Source: Dimorphilus gyrociliatus
Lineage: Eukaryota > Annelida > Polychaeta > Dinophilidae
DNA length: 64,000 nucleotides
NCBI GenBank assembly: GCA_904063045.1
Contig: CAJFCJ010000019.1
Coordinates: 3,416,684-3,480,683 of the forward strand
Direction of reading: 5' to 3'
In this document: piece after piece, positions 38,787 to 50,292 of the stretch
How the letters are laid out: each line of letters opens with the position of its first letter
How positions within the stretch are numbered: the stretch's first letter is position 1
The notes under the pieces: model-generated
What the model was told of the DNA's origin: nothing
The model's input: only the letters and a program-made list of their open reading frames with translations
Databases searched by the model: none
Position numbers and translations under genes: made by a program

Positions 38787-40422
38787 TTAGATACGAAAAG
38801 CCAACTTAAAAATACATACACACAAGCCGGAGGACACTTTGTCTGACAATTTAAATTTCCATTCGAAAAGTCTGTCTGAATTTTATTCTTGCACATTGCT
38901 ATTAAAAGAAATTTGAAAAAATCCTACTTTAGAGAATGATTTATAACTAACTTTCTGTATTATTATCAAGTCTGCAAGGTTCTATTTCTACTTTATGTGC
39001 AGCTGATTCTAAAGCGAAAGCTTCGCCTTCAAAATTATAAATAGGATCTGCACAACCGCATTTCAATATAACGTTTTGTTGATAACAGGTTTTCTTGCAA
39101 GCCTATTGGATTTATACGTTAATTGAATAGAATGACAGTTAAGAATTATACCTTACTTGTTCACTATACGATATATTCTTCAATTCTTGTAGAAAACCAT
39201 TTCTTAGCTTTATTTCCGAAGATGTAAAATTTTTGCACTTTCCGTGAGGTGGATCTTCTCTAAAATGTTTTATAAGCCGAATACCAATGCTTGACATTGT
39301 TCCAGGAGCAGTGCTTATTCCCATATCTTCTGGAAAAGGCATATCTGTTTGATCATGAACAATTACTCTGGCTCCGGCTGTTTCTGCCACGTCTTTAACA
39401 TATTCTCCCTGATTTATGAAAAGTGTCATCGATAGCCCTATTTAAAAAAATTAAAAGATTAATCGTGAACAAACAATAATAAGAAATAGGAAAAATATAC
39501 CGTAAAGTGGTCCGGGTTTATTGCTAACTAAACGTTTAGATGAATTTTTGGATAAGAAAGCATTGAATGTAAAACAATTACCATACAAATAGTTGCTAAA
39601 GTAAGTAAAGTTCCTGGAAAAACATTATATAAACATTTCCGAATAAGAGGACTTTTTTGAAAGTTGATAGTTTACTTTGGACCACATTTACGACCGTTAA
39701 ATGTGCATGAAATTAATAGAGATGATATGTTAGAGCCAATTGCTTTTCGATCCTTTGGTTCCAATGCAGCAAAATATTGAATAAATTTGGTACTCCTTGT
39801 AAAATCCTCATCTTCTATGTCGTCTTCTTCTGTGTCCCAATTAAAAAACTTCGGAGGCCTATCGTTCACTTCCCCATTTTCATTTGATTCTCTTCCCTGT
39901 AATAAGGAAAAGTTTCTTATCAATCAACAAACAGAATCCAATACGAAAGTTTACTTTTAACGTACTCTAAAGAGTGATCTAATATCCTCACCGGCTTCAT
40001 GAATAGCGTGTACTCTAACAGGATTTAAATTACAAATGGTTACTGCAGGAAACTGAAGAGATGGAGTATTTTGAGATATTTCTGTAGTAGTAGTAGGATA
40101 CGAATAGAATTGCTGAACTGCCATCACTATTTGCCAGATAAGCAAGCCTGGAAACGCGCAGAAAGGTGCTTCGTTAGACTAATTAAATTAGACTGTTATT
40201 CCTTTTGCTTCCTACCTAAGCCTGATACTGTTATAAATAACCAAAAGAATTTTCGACAATGACTGCTGGATCTTTGAACATTTGGCAGTCCATGCATGCC
40301 AGTTTTTTCTGCCAGTCCTCCAATAAGAGAAACAAGGGAAGGCTCTTTCTCTTCATTATATCCGATAGTAGTACTCCTGACTACTGGTGGAGGAGCGCCG
40401 TAATTATCTCTAGTCTCTGTAT

Positions 40423-40426
<4 letters not shown>
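38202..40426 (-). CDS. DEG/ENaC sodium channel, peptide-gated (FaNaC/MGIC)-like
   Basis: A gene of about nine exons: exon 1 40216-40426, the last ending at the TGA 38202-38204. Intracellular N-terminus, then a first membrane helix (GLLIWQIVMAV) and the post-TM1 block SLQFPAVTICNLNPVR. A long acidic insert follows (DTEEDDIEDEDF). The GLSMTLFINQGEY...AGARVIVHDQTDMPFPEDMG block is typical of peptide-gated invertebrate channels. Then a Cys-rich domain (ACKKTCYQQNVILKCGCADP, NCQTKCPPAC), SYSAWPS and the second membrane helix VNLLSDLGGQVGLWLGFSVITLFEF. GFS occupies the G/S-x-S selectivity position. The trimer should be a Na+-selective, amiloride-sensitive channel. Two introns or flanks hold TA microsatellites. 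Confidence 0.9.
38755..38784. repeat. (TA)15 microsatellite in a DEG/ENaC intron
   Basis: An uninterrupted TA dinucleotide tract of about 30 nt lies inside a short intron of the channel gene, downstream of the NCQTKCPPAC exon. Confidence 0.9.

Positions 40427-40454
<28 letters not shown>
40425..40454. repeat. (AT)15 microsatellite touching the DEG/ENaC start codon
   Basis: A 30-nt AT tract whose last two bases, read on the minus strand, are the AT of the initiator ATG (40424-40426). Confidence 0.9.
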
Positions 40455-40457
<3 letters not shown>

Positions 40458-40590
40458 TTCGGTTTGCTGAGAATTACTTGAATGTCACTCTAAGGTTTTG
40501 CGTATGGATATTAATACACCTGACTCATAATTTAAATCGTCCAATTAATGAATATTAATAAACTGTAATGTAAATGCTTATTATAAATAA

Positions 40591-40632
<42 letters not shown>

Positions 40633-41351
40633 AAGTATTCCTTTTTTGTAATTGCTCGGTTAATAATACATGCGTCAAAATAGTTTTCCTTAACCTAGAG
40701 GAATGCAAATATTTTTGTAATCAAAAATGGTTGGCAACTGTCGCTGCTGCAAGAAAAGAAAAAAAGCTGTCTGATTCGGGATACAACTTATTAATCTACC
40801 GTTAAGCCTTTCATTTTATGAGTCAGGAGCCCTCGTTTGAATATCTATATATATATATCAATCCCTAATGACAATAAGAAAATATTTGGATCGAATTAAT
40901 TAAAAATAATTAAAATAAAGACTAATTTATCTAATCAAATTATAGTATATTTCGTATATTCTTCGTAAAAATGATAATCTTGTTTGTTCAGTCTGCTAAA
41001 AAAAAAGTTTTTAACTTTCTTTTTTTAAAAGCATTTTTACATTATTTAAACAATTCCATTAAGTTTATTAGTTAACAATACACATTTATAAAAGCTACAT
41101 TTTTCAATTATTATAGATTTTAGTATAAAAAAATAGATATAAAAATTCTATGTTTGTAGTATTTTCTTTTAATTTAATGTCATGTTCTATTAGAAGAACA
41201 TTTTACTTCCATAAGTAGTATATGAAAGAATAGTTGAATACTACTTTAGACAACAAAAAGTTTTGCTTGTTTGTTTGCTTATTATATAAAAAATAACTAT
41301 TTATTAGTTAGACACTAATTCCTTTCTGTATAAAGATAATAGAAAAAGTTA
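40427..41351. other. Intergenic with TA microsatellites, DEG/ENaC to ELOVL
   Basis: About 920 bases. It holds the AT tract at the channel start, a second pure AT tract at 40595-40630 and a short one near 40847-40858. The remainder is AT-rich with no recognised gene. Confidence 0.6.
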
Positions 41352-42068
41352 TCATTGAATTTTCTTTTCAATTCTTCTCTTCTTTAAATAGGCATTTCGA
41401 TAGAAGTTGGCGAATAAATAAATCATTATTATTCCGTATATGACTCCATAGATGCAGAAATTGTGATAGAGATATCCATAGAAAGCAAATATCATATCAA
41501 ATATGAATTGAATTATTTGTATTTCCGTTAGTCTTCTCTTCCAAACAGGAGGCTGATTTGGTTCGTATGCCGATAAGGCGTAGTAAAAGTACATGAGTAC
41601 ATGAATTCCGGCGTTTAAAGCAATAATTGGAGTGATTGCCGGCCAGGAAGAATAGTTTGCAGCGTAATCAGTCAATAGAACCATAGATGAATGATGATAA
41701 ACATGAAGGAAGCTAATCTGTCTAGTTTTGTGTCGAAGGATCATAAAGACTGTATCCATCAGTTCAATGATTTTTGAAAGCCAATAAAGCGTATAAGGCA
41801 ACTGTAAGCTTGCAACTGTAGATTTTTGATATATATGTTCAGCATCCATCAGACCAATAATAAACAACACAACGCATACTGCATTTGTAATACACATACT
41901 TGAATTATATAAAATTAACAGCCATTTTAAATTTAAAGGTCTGCTAAATTTAGGATAAACAAAGGCTAAAATACAAGCCACAATATAAACGCAAAATATT
42001 GGGAATGATTTTAATTCTGATAGCTTGTATAAGAAGTTCCAGAGAACTGTAACCGAGAATAAAGACAT
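41352..42068 (-). CDS. Very-long-chain fatty acid elongase (ELOVL family), intronless
   Basis: One ORF of 238 residues with about seven hydrophobic segments. It catalyses the condensation of acyl-CoA with malonyl-CoA in the ER. Family motifs are KIIELMDTVFMILR (KxxExxDT), the histidine box HVYHH at residues 122-126, NAGIHVLMYFYYALSA (NxxxHxxMYxYY) and the LTEIQIIQF segment. The C-terminus is basic (KKRRIEKKIQ), like an ER-retrieval tail. Length is a little short for the family (usually 260-320), mostly at the N-terminus. Neighbouring genes carry many introns and this one none. Which ELOVL subfamily it belongs to I cannot tell. Confidence 0.92.
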   Translation of the reverse strand: MSLFSVTVLWNFLYKLSELKSFPIFCVYIVACILAFVYPKFSRPLNLKWLLILYNSSMCITNAVCVVLFIIGLMDAEHIYQKSTVASLQLPYTLYWLSKIIELMDTVFMILRHKTRQISFLHVYHHSSMVLLTDYAANYSSWPAITPIIALNAGIHVLMYFYYALSAYEPNQPPVWKRRLTEIQIIQFIFDMIFAFYGYLYHNFCIYGVIYGIIMIYLFANFYRNAYLKKRRIEKKIQ

Positions 42069-42124
42069 GATTTCCCTATGAAGTTTCTACTAGTCTCCGC
42101 CAAACACGAAATATGCAAAATCAT

Positions 42125-42142
42125 ACTTACTTACTTACTTAC
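42125..42142. repeat. (CTTA)n short tandem repeat
   Basis: Four to five copies of a CTTA tetranucleotide just upstream of the ELOVL gene. Confidence 0.7.
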
Positions 42143-42360
42143 TCACTACCAGTTTTTCTTAATAATATACATGAAATCTTAATGAAAAGTAGCAAAGTTG
42201 TTACTTATAGAGAGTAAAGCAATATCAATTCAAATAGCTTAAATCAAGGGATTCTTGTCAGAAAGTTGATTGTACGATTAACAATAAAAAAACTAATTTT
42301 TAAAAAAATTTCATAAAATAGACTCTATATTTGCTTTTTAAATGCCAGAAATCATGAGGA

Positions 42361-42433
42361 GGCCTCGTGGCGCAATGGATAACGCGTCTGACTACGGATC
42401 AGAAGATTCCAGGTTCGAATCCTGGCGAGGTCG
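42361..42433 (+). tRNA. tRNA-Arg (anticodon ACG)
   Basis: A 73-nt cloverleaf. The acceptor stem GGCCTCG pairs with CGAGGTC (one G-U) and the discriminator base is G. The D arm holds TGGCGCAATGGATAACG. The anticodon stem TCTGA/TCAGA closes the loop CTACGGA, giving anticodon ACG (Arg, inosine-modified to read CGN). The T arm is CCAGG-TTCGAAT-CCTGG with intact A and B box promoters. A run of seven T about 8 nt downstream fits a Pol III terminator. No intron and no encoded CCA, as expected for a eukaryotic nuclear tRNA. Confidence 0.96.
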
Positions 42434-42678
42434 AACTTATTTTTTTATTAAAAATTTTTACTCCTTAATCTAGACTAATCTTTATTATTAAAATAATCTA
42501 TAAAGAAAGAGAGTTTTAATCCAATTCCCTATACCAAATATTTCCTATTACTATTACTATCTGCTTCTCTTAGTAGAGTCTTCATTAACAAATGCGCAAG
42601 ACGAATCCAACGAAGTATATGAATCTAAATGGTAAATGAAACGTTTGAAAGCTTGATAGCTAATATTTAATATACAAA

Positions 42679-45600
42679 TCAATTACTCGTTAAGCCATTA
42701 GAATGTTCTAAACAATCAATAGTATTAAATTTTAATTCACAAAATTCACTATTAGTAAGAGATTCAAGCTGTTCTGTTTGTTGAATTGACTTTTCTATTG
42801 ACATACTCCTTTTTCTTCTTCTTTCCTTTCTTTCAGTAAAAGCAAACTATTGATAAAAAATTTAAAACTTCTACTCTAAACTTACTCTAATTCATTCATT
42901 AGCGATTGTTTTGAGTTAATAATGACTGGATTGAATTTGGCTTGGTCCAATAATTTGGTAATATGATACTTCTCCTTTAAAAGAATATATATATATATAT
43001 AAATTAATACTATATAATATATAACTTTGACATAGACCTTTCTCTCTCTAACTTTAAGCCAATTAGGTTTATCTGGTATAAATATATCTATAAGAAATTT
43101 CACCAAGAAGACAACATGCTGTTCATTTGATTGTTTTGTATTTTATGAATTAAATGCTAAAACGAAAGAATCGTTAATTACTTCAAATCCTATTACTATT
43201 AATAGTTGTTTAGTAGGTGAATTGAATGATTTTCCCCAATAGGATGTAAACGCTATTAAGCATGCATTTGTAACTGTTCCAATTATATTTAAAATATGTA
43301 GAATACCGAACCACATTCCTATAAAAATCTTATATATAGTTATTTTATAATTGTTTTTTCTTTATCTTCATAATTTTTTCGTTACCAATATCGTCTGATA
43401 TGACGCCAATAGGCCTACGAAAATTCCATAACATTCGTTTCCCATCCTGTCGTATGTCCATTAAGCAAACAATTAAAGCAATTAGAGGGGCCAGCGGAAA
43501 TGACGCGGCGAATAGCTAAGAAATATTTATATATCTAAAATATATATGTAACAATTTACTGATGAATTGAACATTTTTTTTACCATAAGATAACCGTACA
43601 TAATGATTTTTTCAGTGAATTCTGATAGTGTAAAATCATTTAAATCTGGTTTTTTTCTCTCTCTCTCTAAGAAGGAATTTTGTAGAATTTCTTTTCTCTT
43701 AATTTCATCTTCGCTATCAATCTTTTTACCCAGATAATATTTAAGAGATATCATTTTCCTCTTAAATAAACTGATAAAGAAATAATAAAGAAATAACGTA
43801 TTATCTTATAATATAGAAAGTTTTTACATTAATAAAACATCTTTAAAAAATTTTGGAAATGGTTTTAATATCATTAAAACCAATAATTGGAGAGAAAGCA
43901 TCGCCATACAATTGTTATCTGTTCCACAACTGTCGGAATAACTTGATCCCATACCAAACATTCCATTGTCCCCGTAATCAATCTTAATAGAACGAGGAAT
44001 AATCTATTAATGAGCATTACCTTTTTCGTCAACCTACCCCTCGGAAGAAAGCTATATAGATGAGTGATGAATAACTATTGGCAAACTGAAAAGCGAATAG
44101 TTTAACAATCAAGGCATCGTCGTATTGACTCTGAGTTCTGTGATTTTCTAAATATTAAATAATTAACGAATGAAATGATGAATAAGAAATGTAGGGATCA
44201 ATAATTATTTTGACTATATCAAACCCCAGTTGGTAAGGACATAGGCCAAGTAATAATAGACTTTACCAAGCATTAATATTGATACAGCATTCAGAACAGA
44301 TGGTATTAGTGCATTTACTAATATACAAAAGTACTTTGAACTACAATACTGTACAGTTGCATAAACCCTGAATAAGATGACTAGAGTCAGCGAAACAATA
44401 ACAATTAAAACCTAAAGTAAAGATAGAAAATTCGTTTTCGTCTATGAATCAGTTAGACAAGAGATAATACGTATTTTAAGGAAATGGATTACTTAACCAT
44501 AAACAATATGACTGTAACTGATGTTAAATACTTAAGAAATTTCCTTGATATAGGATAATATAGTATTTCCTCGTCAGTAATTAAATCTCGTTTCGTCTTT
44601 GTACCGTAAAATTCCGGTCTATCTGGTTCGTACTCCTCATAGAAATCAACATCCCAATAATAGGCTAGTATTGCTTTTTTCCTTTTCCATATTTCTAAGA
44701 ATATTGTTCCCCATAGGCAAATTATTAGAGCGTAATAAGGAGTAAGATCATTATCAAAAGCGTGTCTAACGACATTAATAGAGTTTTGAACTGCCTGTTT
44801 AGTTCTAATTTGCAATGGGGGGGGGGGGAGGAGGGAGGGGAGCGCATATTTAATTTTAATTTCATACCATTAGAATATAAATTACGAACATTTCAACCGG
44901 ATTTGTTGTATTCGGAAGGGGCGTGGTATAATTATGACTTTGAGAAACGCTTAAGTATAGACCATAAGAAAAGACTCCCAACCCAATAAATGCAGGAATC
45001 CAAAGACTCACTATTAAAATACCAACCCATGCGAAATAGAAGGCAATTTTTTCTCCGAAATAGTTACGAATTTTCCATATTGGCTGATATTTTCGATAAT
45101 TTAACCAAGTTTCCTTCGTAAATATAGAAGACATTAGACAATAGAAAAACACGCTAAAATATCGCATCATCCTCTTACGTGCAGCTCTTTTCTTGCATCT
45201 TTAAACAGTAATTCTTTACCTTTAGGTGGATCATGAAGAACAAAGGAACAGCGATAGATCCTTAGTATCTCTTTCTTAGCATTTTTATATGGATCCAAGT
45301 CACTTTCATCATGCATTACAAACGAATCGCTAAATACCTTTTTCATAAGTAAATACTGAAGACCTATCTTTGGGAAGAGAATTATACTAATTCATATATT
45401 TATAACTTTGTTATTTTTGTACTAGATAAAGTTAACCTCTTCTACTGAGTATATTTTCATTTTCGTCTTTTCTTAAATCTATATTAATAAGGATATTGTG
45501 TGTCTAAAGAGGAGATATCAATAGGTTGTTTCAATAGGTTTACACATGCAAGACGACTTTTTAGATATATATAACATAAATTATCACCAGAAAATTTCTC

Positions 45601-46242
45601 AATGAAGATCTAAAGAAAACGTTTGGTTTGTTGTAATTATTATACATTTTCAACTTATCCGTTTTAAAAGTGGTAGCAACCCTGTCAACTAAATCGGATA
45701 ATAATTGTATAATTAATAAATCTTCTTGTTTGTTTATAGATTAAAAACCTTCATCGTCTGTTACGAATAGTTTCTTTTCTATTTTGCGAAAGAATTTAAA
45801 AAAGTTAAGATGCTCTTCAGGGATTTCAAGCTAAGAAAATTTTGTTTAAAGTAATTAGCTATTAGTTGATAATCTTTTCAATTATTAACTCCTCTTAGTT
45901 CCATTTCTAGTTTAATCTTTTCTGCCTGTTCGCATAGCCTATAAAATGGAGTATGAATCTTTATAAAGATATTCATTTTATCCACATTTCCTGAGTCTTC
46001 AACCTCTTCGGTTTCGAACTCTAGATCTTCAGCTTTCATTTGTTCCTTTAAAATGTTTCTCTTATATTCGTAGTGTAAAATATATTTGTGCTACAGTTTA
46101 CCAAAAATCGATTACGCAACTCTTCATTTTCAACTAATTCCTCTTTAGGATACACTAGGACGTAATCTATTTTTTTCACTTCATATTCTACTTCGTCCTC
46201 ATCGGATGTCAAAGGCGTTAGAGTTAAATTTTCTTCCGCCAT
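42679..46242 (-). CDS. Anoctamin (TMEM16) calcium-activated channel/scramblase
   Basis: A gene of roughly 16 exons; ATG at 46242, TGA at 42679-42681. The N-terminal dimerisation domain has DYVLVYPKEELVENEELR. Ten-helix core motifs include IRNYFGEKIAFYFAWVG, TPYYALIICLWGTIFLEIWKR, RPEF, RTQSQYDDALIVKLFAFQF, NSYSSLIYIAFFRG, EFTEKIIMYGYLM and FPLAPLIALIVCLMDIRQDGKR, then TNACLIAFTSYW and IPDKPNWLKVRERK. Members are Ca2+-activated chloride channels or lipid scramblases. The TM7 Glu pair (ExxE) is present. In TM8 the usual E-I-R-L-D calcium-ligand motif reads D-I-R-Q-D, keeping acidity. Which ANO subgroup this is, and so channel or scramblase, is not decided. Confidence 0.92.
44817..44841. repeat. 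Poly-G/purine tract in an anoctamin intron
   Basis: Twelve consecutive G on the plus strand followed by a GA/G-rich stretch. On the coding (minus) strand it is an all-pyrimidine C-rich tract, directly upstream of the intron's 3' splice site region. Confidence 0.85.
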
Positions 46243-46600
46243 AGACTTTCAAGTATTATTTACTTTGCTATAAAATTCAAATATTTGAATAGGCTTTTAA
46301 AGGCACTGTATTTAAATACAACAGCGTATCATATCATCTAATACAAGATAAAGCATAACTTTTTTGCATTCAAAAGTACACATATTTCGAAGTATATTTT
46401 ATATTTCTACAATAAGACAAAAGCGTATAATATGCACCTAAATCTCTGATAAATTTTAATGTAAATGAACGTTTTATAAAAGTTACAACGAAATAGAATA
46501 GCAATGAAATAAAATCGAACCTCTTCCTTAATGTGTTTTTCATGAGGACAAAACGGTTTATAAATGGTAACTTAAAAACAAACTCAACAACAAACAAGCT
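46243..46600. other. Intergenic, anoctamin 5' side and OGT 3' side
   Basis: About 360 bases between two minus-strand genes. It must contain the OGT 3' UTR and the anoctamin promoter; no specific element recognised. Confidence 0.45.
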
Positions 46601-49600
46601 TTAAACTTCCAATTCAAATATATTGTCAACCGCTTGTCCTCTTTCGTGCCTTTTCCACATAGTACCATATAATCTTTCAAGATCTTTTGCGTAAATATCA
46701 GTATCAAACAGCGTTGATGTCATCCTTTTCCTCCAAACTTTCGCCCGAATAGCTTTTCTGAATACTTCATCTGTTCCAAGACGAATAGCAATTCTTTCGT
46801 AATCAGCCTTATCCTTGGCAACTAATTCTTGAACACCTAGAGCACACAATTGGGAAGACGCTACGCGGGACGCCAGCGTCTCTCCAGGAAGGGTAACCAT
46901 TGGTGTTCCCGCCCAGAGAACATCCATTCCTGTTGTGTGCCCATTGCAAAGTGGTGTATCTAAACATACATCAGCTAATTGGCCCCTTCTAACATGTTCT
47001 TCTTTAGGGGCAACTTGCGAGAAGACTACGCGTGTTTGATCCAATCCCAGCTTAGCCACATGTGCCAAAAGATTAGGCTCTCCCACAGCTGGGAATCTTA
47101 GTAGCCAAAGAACAGATTTTGGGACTTCCTGTAATATATTTACCCACATTCTAATGGTTTCTGGATCGGTTTTATACAGCTGATTAAAATTGCAGTAAAC
47201 AATAGCGTCATCAGACAGACCATACTGTGCTCTTGTGGATACTATAATAGTTGATGGTATATCTTCTCCTGACGCAGCTTTTGAATTTGTTTGACTAATA
47301 CTTAATCCGCTCTGGATTGTAAAAGACTCAAATTGAACGTTCGGTTGATCGGCTGATTGCGATGAAACATCTAAACAAATTTTGGAAAATTCCTCTGAAA
47401 GGAGGGGTAATGTCAATTGTCCATCTTCTGTCTCTTCTACTTCACCTATTTGCACTTCGCCAGTCCCGTGAGCTTCCACAAGTTCTTCAAGATTATTAAA
47501 ATTAACAATTGCCGCATTTTCTCTGCTTTTACCGTCTTTTATCAAAACAGCTCTGTTTCTTAAATGAGGAAACATATTCTTATGATCTCCTATGAAAAAA
47601 GTATGTGGCATATAAGCTAATTTTTCACTATACAAGTAAGCAAGATGGCCTGGTGATGTAACTTTATCCGTAATTATATAATCCATACACTGTGCACCTG
47701 ATGTCGAAGGATAGCCTAACCACATTACTTGCAATGGAGCAGGTTTCAGCGAAAACAATTCGTTGCGGGCACCCTTTGTATAACCATTCATATTTACAAG
47801 GATATTAATACCATCAGCATAAATTCTATCGGCTGCTTTCGAATTACAAGGTATGGAAGATAAATCAACAAAATGCTCGCCCTCAGTCATAATTTTGTTC
47901 CTAAAGTTAGTGTTGTCGTCAGAAGTGAGGGCATAACAAAATACCTCGACGTTCGATGTATGTTTTCCGGGTATCGATTGCATCAAATGAGAAGTAGGGT
48001 GATTACCGAAATCTGAACTAACATAACCTATCCGTAGTTTACCTTGTAAAGTTTTCTGATGTTCGTAAGGTTTTTTATGCAATACATTAACTTTTTCTTG
48101 GCAAAGAGCTGCATGTCTTGCTGCGATGGCTTTGCGCATTTCATGGGTTAATGGATATAGCATAGAATGATGAGGGTGAACGGAAGGTAAACGATTCTTT
48201 TCTAACTGCTCAGCTACAATTGCCACTAATTTTTTCATTCGATATTCATAGTCATTCCAATCGCAGACTATCTGTAGGCAATGTGCCAAATTACAATAAG
48301 CGTCAGGAAAGTCGGGTTTCAATTTCAGAGCTGTTCTATAGGAAGCTATAGCATCAGGTATGTTTCCGCTGTCTTTATGTATGGAGGCTAGATTTGAATG
48401 TGCATCAGCAAATGCTGGATTGATTTGTATAGCACGATTGTAACACTGTAGGGCACCCTGTACATCTTGCATTTCTTTTAGTGTATTTCCCATATTTGAG
48501 TATGCATCCGCAAACGTTGGAGAAATACGTATTGCTTGACCGTAATGCTCAAGCGCCTCTTGTAGTTTTCCTTGCTGTTGCAGCACCGAAGCCAAATTGG
48601 AATGGGCGACTGCAAATTCTGGATAAATTTCCAGAGCTTTTGAATAATAAGTAACTGCTTCATCTTTGTTGCCTTGCTCAAATTTGATATTTGCTAAATT
48701 ATTTAAGGAATCTACGTGTGTGGGACATAATTGAAGAGCCACATTATAGTATTTTTCGGCTTCAGTTATCTACAAAGATCATAATTAGGTATTGATATAG
48801 AGTAATATGTGGAAACTTACCTTTCCCTTCTCTTTAAGTGCATTAGCAAGATTGCAGTAAGCGTCAGGAAAGTTTGGTTGTAATTCAATGGATCTTTTAT
48901 AAGTATCAATAGCTAAATCAATCAAGCCTTGCTCATAGTACACACAGGCTAAATTTCCGTGAACAACTGCATGATTCGGACTCAAATTTAAAGCTCTCAG
49001 ATAAGCTGCGACTGCTCGATCGAAGATTCTTGCTTCTTTTAAAACATTCCCTAGATTTATGTAGGCATCCAAAAAGTTAGGATCCAGAGCAACGGCCTGT
49101 AATGTAGGGTTTTTGAAGTTAATCAAACAAATTATTTGCAACAGTACCTTTTCAAAATGATGAATAGCCAACCAAATTTCTCCTTGAGCATTGAAGACAC
49201 AGCCCAAGTTGCTCCATGCGACTGCGAAGTTAGGTTGGGTTTCGATTGCCTTCAGGTAGCATGCCTAATCATAAAATTAAACAGGGTTAGATTTGGTTAG
49301 CTTATTTCAGACGCAGCGCAGGGAGAGCGTCCCTAATGCGCACGCATTGCAAATCGCTATCGCATCGCACGCAAGCATCGCTAATATATACTCGTTTACC
49401 AACTTTTTTACATAGAAACAATAACAATGAATTAAATAGTTGGTAAACGATATGCGCACAATATCGCCGCTGCTATATAAAAAAAATAGAATAAACGCTA
49501 TGCGCGTGGTTCAAGCGCAGATATCGCAGGCGCTACGCAAAATGCGCAATATTCTGGTTGTTCTGAAAACAACTTGCCTTTACTGACAAGTCAAGTTATG

Positions 49601-50249
49601 CATACCCAGTACAGGGCAGTTCCTTTTCATTTAGTCCAACGTCACTGGCGGTGTTCGTCGATGCCACTAACACTACGACAGCAATAAACGATTATTAGCC
49701 TTGATGTAAAAATTTGACTGTTTGTTGAAGTTATAGTTTTATCCCAACCCCATCATATTTTCTTGTGCACTAAAGGACCCAAAAGCTGATAGATTTATCG
49801 TATTATCATTCTTTAATTACATAATTTTAAATTATATAATATTATCAATAGCAATTGGGCAGCCTCAGATTAAAATCTCAGTCTTAATTTTCCATTCACA
49901 TTAGACAATCGTTTGACACAAAACATAAAGCACGCTGTTAAAATATCATTATTTAGTGTATAAAAAATCCTTGCAACAAACATATTGGAATGTATCAAAA
50001 AAAGTAAGAAAAAAGCGCTTCCTTGTCGCGTTATCGCTTAGATTTCCTTTTAAAAAGCTACATTTTTTCAAAATTAGCATTTTTGATGGCTCGGAAACCC
50101 GATGAGCCTGTAAAAATAAGACTGATGATTTCTGCAACATCTGCTATCTATGATTGCCTGCTGCAAGGATCTTGTATAAATTTATATACATATATGTGTG
50201 TATGTATATATATATACATATATACTATTTGCTGAGTATATATATATAC

Positions 50250-50292
<43 letters not shown>

